Below, one piece after another: positions 58,720-64,000 of a DNA stretch of 64,000 nucleotides. The translations under genes and the position numbers were made by a program. Within the stretch, counting starts at the first letter, position 1. The number at the start of each line of letters is the position of its first letter. Source of the stretch: Microbacterium aurugineum (GTDB taxonomy: Bacteria; Actinomycetota; Actinomycetes; Actinomycetales; Microbacteriaceae). The DNA lies in NCBI RefSeq assembly GCF_023101205.1, contig NZ_CP078078.1, positions 558,001 to 622,000 of the forward strand, in the 5' to 3' direction. The notes below the pieces were generated by a model. That model worked only from the letters and a program-made list of their open reading frames with translations, made no database searches and was not told the DNA's origin.

Positions 58720-60158
58720 GCGTCCTCCTGGCGCCGGATCTTCCCGGCCCGGGCGAAGTACGTCACGAGGAACGACAGCACCAGCGCGAAGAACACCCCG
58801 AGGTTCGCGTAGGCCCAGTCCCCGTCCCTGCCGCCGACCAGGAACAGCAGATAGCCCTGCCAGTTGTTCCACGCGGCATCCTCGGCGAAGTTGTTCACGA
58901 CCAGCCCCCACCCGATCACGCTGGTCACGACCATGGTGCCGATCGAGGTCCAGTCCCAGGCGCCGTAGCGGCCGCGGCTGTCGAACAGGGCATCCTCGTC
59001 GTAGTCCTTCCGGCGGCGCAGGATGTCGGCGATCAGGATGCCCGCCCAGGATGCGAGCGGGACACCCAGTGTGATCAGGAAGCTCTGGAAGGGCCCGAGG
59101 AAGTCGGTGGCGAAGAACACGACGAAGACCGTGCCGAGGGTGAGGATCACTCCGTCGATCGCCGCCGCGGACGGACGGGGGATGCGGATGCCGAGGCTGA
59201 GGAGCGTCAGCCCCGAGGAGTAGATGCCCAGCACCGCCCCCGAGACGAGGGCGAGCACCGCCGTCAGCAGGAAGGGCACGAGCACCCAGGTCGGCAGGAT
59301 CGACGCGAGGGCGCCGATCGGGTCTGCGGCGATCGCATTCATCAGCTCTTCGTTCGAGCCGCCGAGCAGCAGGCCGAAGACGACCAGGATGACCGGCGCG
59401 ACCGAACCGCCGATGGTGTTCCACACCACGATCGCCCCGTCGGACGCTGTGCGCTTCTGGTAGCGGGACCAGTCGGCGGCGATGTTGATCCAGCCCAGTC
59501 CGAATCCGGTCATCACCATGACGAGTGCGCCGATGACCTGGCCGATGCCGCCGTCCGGGCGGGCCAGCACCGCGGCGAGGTCGATCTGCGGCGCCGCCAG
59601 CACGATGTAGAGCACGGTGACGACGCCGGTGATCCAGGTGAGCACCGACTGCATCCGCATGATCGTGTGATAGCCCAGCACGGATGCCGTGACGATCAGC
59701 GCCGCGACGATCACGGTCGCGACGATCTTGAGTCCGATGCTGTCTCCGTCGCCGCCGAGCTGGGTGATCACGGTCGCGGTCGCGAGCACGGCCATGATCG
59801 CGAGGAAGGTCTCCCAGCCGATCGAGGTCAGCCACGAGACGATGCCCGGGACCTTCTGGCCCTGCACGCCGAAGGCCGCGCGCGAGAGCACCATGGTCGG
59901 CGCCGAACCGCGCTTGCCGGCGATCGCGATCAGCCCGCAGAGCAGGAACGACACCACGATGCCGAGGACCGATACGAGGGTCGCCTGCCAGAACGAGATG
60001 CCGAAGCCGAGCACGAACGACCCGTACGACATCCCGAAGACCGACACGTTCGCCGCGAACCAGGGCCAGAAGAGGTCGCGGGGTCGCGCGGTGCGCTCCG
60101 ACTCGGGGATGATCTCGATGCCCGCGCGCTCGATGAGGGCTGGCTTGATGTCCGTCAT
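58716..60158 (-). CDS. NCS1-family purine/pyrimidine/hydantoin-type permease
   Basis: 480 residues, about 12 helices. FWPWFAANVSVFGMSYGSFV and GSAPTMVLSRAAFGVQGQKV are the NCS1 signature; WSRYQKRTASDGAIVVWN is the conserved loop. Imports a nucleobase, allantoin, hydantoin or similar heterocycle with a cation. Coupled to the cysteine hydrolase downstream, which may open or deaminate the imported molecule. Confidence 0.9.
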   Translation of the reverse strand: MTDIKPALIERAGIEIIPESERTARPRDLFWPWFAANVSVFGMSYGSFVLGFGISFWQATLVSVLGIVVSFLLCGLIAIAGKRGSAPTMVLSRAAFGVQGQKVPGIVSWLTSIGWETFLAIMAVLATATVITQLGGDGDSIGLKIVATVIVAALIVTASVLGYHTIMRMQSVLTWITGVVTVLYIVLAAPQIDLAAVLARPDGGIGQVIGALVMVMTGFGLGWINIAADWSRYQKRTASDGAIVVWNTIGGSVAPVILVVFGLLLGGSNEELMNAIAADPIGALASILPTWVLVPFLLTAVLALVSGAVLGIYSSGLTLLSLGIRIPRPSAAAIDGVILTLGTVFVVFFATDFLGPFQSFLITLGVPLASWAGILIADILRRRKDYDEDALFDSRGRYGAWDWTSIGTMVVTSVIGWGLVVNNFAEDAAWNNWQGYLLFLVGGRDGDWAYANLGVFFALVLSFLVTYFARAGKIRRQEDA

Positions 60159-60224
60159 GCTGACATCCTGGCACTGCCGCCCCGTCGCCGGGCGGACTTC
60201 TGCGGTCGAACCGCGCCAGAAGGC

Positions 60225-61508
60225 TCAGCCGGCGAAGAACGCCTGTGCGGTGCGCGTGAGGTCGTGGAGGTCGGAGACCCCGGCGAGTTCGCGGGCGGAG
60301 TGCATCGAGAGGATCGGGATGCCGACGTCCACCGTGCGGATGCCGAGGCGCGTCGCGGTGATGGGGCCGATCGTCGAGCCGCAGGGCACGCTGTTGTTCG
60401 ACACGAACTCCTGGGCCGTCACCCCGGCCCGCTCGCACCAGGACAGCCAGGACGCGGTGCCGACGGCATCCGTCGCGTACCGCTGGTTGGCGTTGATCTT
60501 CAGGATCGGCCCCGACCCGAGCACCGGCTGCACGACGGGGTCATGCTTGGCGGCGTAGTTGGGGTGCACGGAGTGTCCGACATCGCTCGACAGGCACCAC
60601 GACGACGCATACCCTCGGCGCCGCTCGGAGGCATCGGCGCCGAGCCCGGCGTACAGGCGCTCGAGCACGTCCTCCAGGAACGGGCCGGCCGCTCCGGAGC
60701 GCGACTCGGAACCGAGCTCCTCGTGGTCGAAGGCGGCGAGCACGGCGATGGGGCCACTCGCCCTCGGCTCGTGCGTCGCGAGCGCGACCACCCCGGCGTG
60801 CACCGAGGCGAGGTCGTCGAGACGGCCGGAGGCGAAGAAGGCGTCGTCCTTGCCGAACACGGCGCCGCGTGCGCTGTCGGCGATCACCACGTCGTATCCG
60901 CGGATGTCGGCGGCCGCCACGTCGGCGGAGGCGGCGAGCTCGGCGAGGATGTCGGCTTCACTCGCGTCGCCCAGGCCCCACACCGGCTGCGTCTCGACCT
61001 GCTTGTCGAGGGCGAGGCCGTTGTTGACGCCGCGGTCGAGGTGGATCGCGAGCTGCGGCAGGCGCAGGAGAGGGCCGGTGTCGGCGAGCACCACGCGTCC
61101 GTCCGCGAGGGCCAGGCGTCCGGCGAGACGCAGCTCGCGGTCGAGCCAGGAGTTCAGCAGCGGGCCGCCGTAGACCTCGACGGCGGCCTGCAGCCAGCCG
61201 CGCGACCCCGTGGTCGGCTGCGGCTTGAGCTTGAAGCCGGGGGAGTCGGTGTGGGCGCCGAAGATCTGCACGGGTGTCGTCGCCGTGGCATCCGCGGGCA
61301 CCGTCCAGGCGATCGCCGCGCCGTCGCGGACCACCACATACCGCCCGCCCGCGGGTGCGGTCCAGGCGTCCTCCTCACGCAGCCGGGTGAACCCTGCGCT
61401 CTCCAGGCGTCGAGCGACCTTCGCCGCCGCGTGATAGCTCGACGGAGAAGCGGCGACGAAGTCGGCGAGATCCTCGGCGTGGGCGAGCGCGGCGGGGGTG
61501 ACAGGCAT
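60225..61508 (-). CDS. M18-family aminopeptidase
   Basis: 427 residues from the ATG at 61508, with GGAAGG upstream. Zinc ligands and active-site motifs: FGAHTDSPGFKLKP, GRLDDLASVHAG, FDHEELGSESRSGA (Glu pair) and SSDVGHSVHPNYAAKHD. Cytosolic metallopeptidase removing N-terminal residues, preferably acidic ones in characterised homologues. Confidence 0.95.
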   Translation of the reverse strand: MPVTPAALAHAEDLADFVAASPSSYHAAAKVARRLESAGFTRLREEDAWTAPAGGRYVVVRDGAAIAWTVPADATATTPVQIFGAHTDSPGFKLKPQPTTGSRGWLQAAVEVYGGPLLNSWLDRELRLAGRLALADGRVVLADTGPLLRLPQLAIHLDRGVNNGLALDKQVETQPVWGLGDASEADILAELAASADVAAADIRGYDVVIADSARGAVFGKDDAFFASGRLDDLASVHAGVVALATHEPRASGPIAVLAAFDHEELGSESRSGAAGPFLEDVLERLYAGLGADASERRRGYASSWCLSSDVGHSVHPNYAAKHDPVVQPVLGSGPILKINANQRYATDAVGTASWLSWCERAGVTAQEFVSNNSVPCGSTIGPITATRLGIRTVDVGIPILSMHSARELAGVSDLHDLTRTAQAFFAG

Positions 61509-61660
61509 GTGGCGACCTTCCTTCGGATGTGCGGTCCTTCGAGCGTAGTCCGGGGTCTGCATTCGGAATCAGCGCTACCGCGATTCCGCTCACCCGGGTT
61601 AGCCTGCCAGCGGGGGAGACGCCGGTTCGGGGTCTTCCGGGAACCGGGGAGAAACTTCAC

Positions 61661-64000
61661 ATGCGTGCGAACACACGTCTGTCCGTCCGTCGCGCCGTCG
61701 CGGCGGCCACATCGGCCTTGCTGCTGGCAGCGGGCCTCACGATCGTGACGGAGGCCGTCGCACCGACATCGGCGTCGGCAGCGCAGGATCCGACCAGTTG
61801 TCAAGGAACCGTCGCGCTCCAGAACGGCGGGTTCGAGGCGCCGGTCATCCCGAACGCCTCGGTGTCGCTGCTCAATCAGTCCCAGGTTCCCGCGTGGTTC
61901 ACCACGGACACGCAGAACGCCATCGAGCTCTGGAGCAGCGGCTTCAACGGCGTCACCGCAGCCGCCGGCCGTCAGTTCGCCGAGCTCAACGCCTACAGCC
62001 CGAGCAGGCTCTTCCAGGACGTGGCGACGACGCCGGGGCAGACGCTCTCCTGGTCGTTGAAGCACCGGGGACGCGTCGGCACCGACGTGATGCGCGTCGT
62101 GATCGGCACGCCAACCGGCGCCCTCGTCCAGAGCGGTCCCAACCTCTCCGACGGAACCGGCGCCTGGGGCACGCACACCGGCACCTACGTCGTCCCGGCG
62201 GGCCAGACGGTGACGCGCTTCGGATTCGAGGCGGTCAGCTCATCGGGCGGCAACGCCTCCGTCGGCAACTTCCTCGACGACATCACCTTCGGCACCGGGC
62301 CCTGCCTGATCACGACCAAGTCGGTGACCAACCTCACTCGCGGTGGCACGACCGCTGAGGTGGGCGACACTCTCCGCTACACCGTCACGACGAACAACGG
62401 CGGAGGGAACCCGGCGGCGCAGTCGGTGTCATCCGACGTCCTCGCCTCCGGGATCGACTTCGTCCCCGGCTCCCTCAAGATCATCAGCGGCGCGGGCACG
62501 GGCACCCTCACCGATGCCGCCGGCGACGACCGAGGCTCCTACACCTCGGGCGATCGCACGGTGCAGGTGCGCCTCGGCGACGGAGGGAACGCCACCGTCG
62601 GCGGGTCCATCGGCGTCGGCGCCAGCACCAGCTACACCTTCGACGCCAAGGTCAATGTCTCGGCCGCGGCGACCACGATCATCAACGAGGCCCGGGTGGC
62701 TTTCCGGGACAACGTCGTCGGACAGGACCGCACGTCGGTCAGCCAGGAGACCCAGACGCCGGTGAACCCGGCCGCAGATCTCGCGATCACCAAGAGCATC
62801 GACACGGATCCGCTCGTCGCCGGCGAGCCCGTCACGTTCACGATCGGGGTGACGAACAACGGACCGCAGACCGCGACGGGTGTGACCGTCACCGATCCTC
62901 TCCCCGCAGGCATGACCGACGTCACGGTCGATTCCGGTGACGTGATCTGCACGGTCGCGGCGACGGTGACGTGCGACGTCCCCGACTTGGCCGTCGGTCA
63001 GAGCACCCAGATACAGGTGACCGGCACACTGTCTCCCTCGGCTGACCCCGGCGCCTCCGTGTCGAACACGGCCACGGTCACCGGAACCCGTACCGACCCG
63101 AACCTCGCGAACAACTCCGCCAGCGTGGTGAGCACGCTGTCCGCGGCGACCGACGTGTCGATCGTCAAGACGTTCTCCCCCTCCACGCCGGTCGCCGGTG
63201 AGCAGGTGACCTATACGCTCTCGGTCTTCAACGCCGGACCGTCCGAGGCGCGCAACGTCGTGGTCACCGACCCTCTGGACCCGGACACGACCTTCATCAG
63301 CGCTGACCCCGGTCAGGGAACGTGCTCTGCCCAGGCATCGCTCCTGACCTGCCAGGTCGGAACGCTCGCTCCCGGTGCCAGCTCCGTGGAGACCTTCGTC
63401 GTGGTGGAGATCAACCCCGGCGCGACAGCCGTCCTGCAGAACACGGCGTCGGTGACGACCAGCACGACCGACACGAACCCGGCCAACAACGTGTCGTCCG
63501 TCAGCTTCCAGCCCGACGTGATCGCCGACATGGCTGTCGAGAAGACGGCGTCCGCGGCGCAGGTCTCCGCGGGGGACACGATCGATTTCACGCTCGCGGT
63601 CCGCAATCTCGGAGCCTCCGACGCGGTCAACGTGGTGCTCGCCGACACTCTGCCCGAAGGATTCAGCGTGACCGGCGTCGACGGCCCTGCGGGAGCGGAC
63701 TGCACCTCCACCGGGACTTCCATCCTGTGCGACTGGGCGTCGTTCCCGGTCGGCGGCCCTGCGAACGTGGTCGTGCACGCCGTCGTGGCCGCGGACGCCC
63801 CGATCGGGACGGTGACCAACACCGCGGCGGTGGCCGCTCCCGCGGACGACCGCGACACCACGAACAACGCCAGCTCCGTCGACGTCGAGGTCGTGCAGAG
63901 CGCCGACCTCAGCATCCAGAAGACGGCGCCGGCCACCGGTGAGCCCGGCAGCGCCTTCACCTACACGCTCACGGTCACGAACGACGGTCCGTCCGTCGCG
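61661..64000 (+). CDS. Secreted DUF11-repeat surface protein, N-terminal 780 residues (runs off the window)
   Basis: Open to the right edge. A signal peptide ends ASA (Ala40). Residues 45-210 form a DUF642-like galactose-binding-type domain (CQGTVALQNGGFEAPVIP, LSWSLKHRGRVGTD). From about residue 220 on, at least five DUF11-type repeats follow, each with a pattern like LAITKSIDTDPLVAGEPVTF and a TNNGPQTATGVTVTDPLPAG core. Likely an extracellular, stalk-like adhesion or cell-wall protein; the anchor is not in view. Confidence 0.88.
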   Translation, partial: MRANTRLSVRRAVAAATSALLLAAGLTIVTEAVAPTSASAAQDPTSCQGTVALQNGGFEAPVIPNASVSLLNQSQVPAWFTTDTQNAIELWSSGFNGVTAAAGRQFAELNAYSPSRLFQDVATTPGQTLSWSLKHRGRVGTDVMRVVIGTPTGALVQSGPNLSDGTGAWGTHTGTYVVPAGQTVTRFGFEAVSSSGGNASVGNFLDDITFGTGPCLITTKSVTNLTRGGTTAEVGDTLRYTVTTNNGGGNPAAQSVSSDVLASGIDFVPGSLKIISGAGTGTLTDAAGDDRGSYTSGDRTVQVRLGDGGNATVGGSIGVGASTSYTFDAKVNVSAAATTIINEARVAFRDNVVGQDRTSVSQETQTPVNPAADLAITKSIDTDPLVAGEPVTFTIGVTNNGPQTATGVTVTDPLPAGMTDVTVDSGDVICTVAATVTCDVPDLAVGQSTQIQVTGTLSPSADPGASVSNTATVTGTRTDPNLANNSASVVSTLSAATDVSIVKTFSPSTPVAGEQVTYTLSVFNAGPSEARNVVVTDPLDPDTTFISADPGQGTCSAQASLLTCQVGTLAPGASSVETFVVVEINPGATAVLQNTASVTTSTTDTNPANNVSSVSFQPDVIADMAVEKTASAAQVSAGDTIDFTLAVRNLGASDAVNVVLADTLPEGFSVTGVDGPAGADCTSTGTSILCDWASFPVGGPANVVVHAVVAADAPIGTVTNTAAVAAPADDRDTTNNASSVDVEVVQSADLSIQKTAPATGEPGSAFTYTLTVTNDGPSVA

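Noticed and set aside
58162..60438. 758-codon minus-strand frame covering the permease gene and the hydrolase
   Set aside because: Only its last 185 codons are a real protein (the cysteine hydrolase); the rest is an out-of-frame reading of the permease gene.
1..64000. Prophage, integrative element or secondary-metabolite cluster
   Set aside because: No integrase, transposase, phage structural gene, polyketide or peptide synthetase was seen; composition is even, with normal operons throughout.

Overview
The window looks like chromosome of a high-GC actinobacterium, most likely a Microbacteriaceae member close to Microbacterium. This is inferred from very high GC, GTG/TTG starts, many start codons sitting 6-8 bases after a TANNNT -10 box (leaderless genes), and the gene families present. 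No rRNA, tRNA, CRISPR array, transposase or phage gene was seen, so this is mostly accessory metabolism.

Layout. 1-4364: L-arabinose genes (araD end, araB, araA, an aldose epimerase). 4376-5608: a DUF559/AbiEi-type gene bracketed by two copies of a palindromic repeat, plus a short tandem repeat. 5629-9409: xylB-xylA and a divergent ROK regulator. 9466-17940: a formylglycine-generating enzyme next to its probable arylsulfatase client, a third palindrome copy, a LacI regulator and a five-gene branched-chain-type (HAAT) ABC importer. 18041-25801: a 1393-residue secreted multidomain sugar-dehydrogenase-like protein, a lipoprotein, an SGNH hydrolase, a glycosyltransferase, an alpha/beta hydrolase and a TetR regulator. 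25836-27988: a DMT exporter, then a Trp-rich leader peptide in front of a tryptophanyl-tRNA synthetase gene whose reading frame carries an amber codon at position 23.

28025-33445: a methyltransferase, a MarR-controlled MFS pump, a 711-bp spacer flanked by an exact 18-bp direct repeat, a second MarR and an old-yellow-enzyme reductase. 33504-34725: a Phd antitoxin with a toxin gene gutted by an internal deletion, and a non-specific nuclease. 34743-40471: a GntR regulator, a cytosolic Cache-domain protein and a polyamine-type ABC importer (potA-D-B-C order). 40476-47780: a CDGSH protein paired with a haem-oxygenase-like diiron enzyme, a GH114-like lipoprotein, an MFS pump, a YbdK ligase, several small stress-type proteins, a Met/Cys-rich copper-storage-like protein and a FusB-like zinc protein.

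47777-51734: tryptophan-to-anthranilate (kynurenine) operon kynA-amidohydrolase-kynU-paaX, in which an amidohydrolase occupies the place of the usual formamidase. 51794-56685: amidase and agmatine deiminase, divergent from a TetR and a PLP decarboxylase. 56696-61508: a nested cruciform, a TetR/MBL-hydrolase pair with palindromic operators, a cysteine hydrolase/NCS1 permease pair and an M18 aminopeptidase. 61661-end: the start of a secreted DUF11-repeat protein that runs off the window.

The strongest leads are the palindrome-bracketed DUF559 gene, the amber-interrupted trpS behind a WWW leader peptide, the kynurenine-operon amidohydrolase, and the deletion-inactivated toxin.
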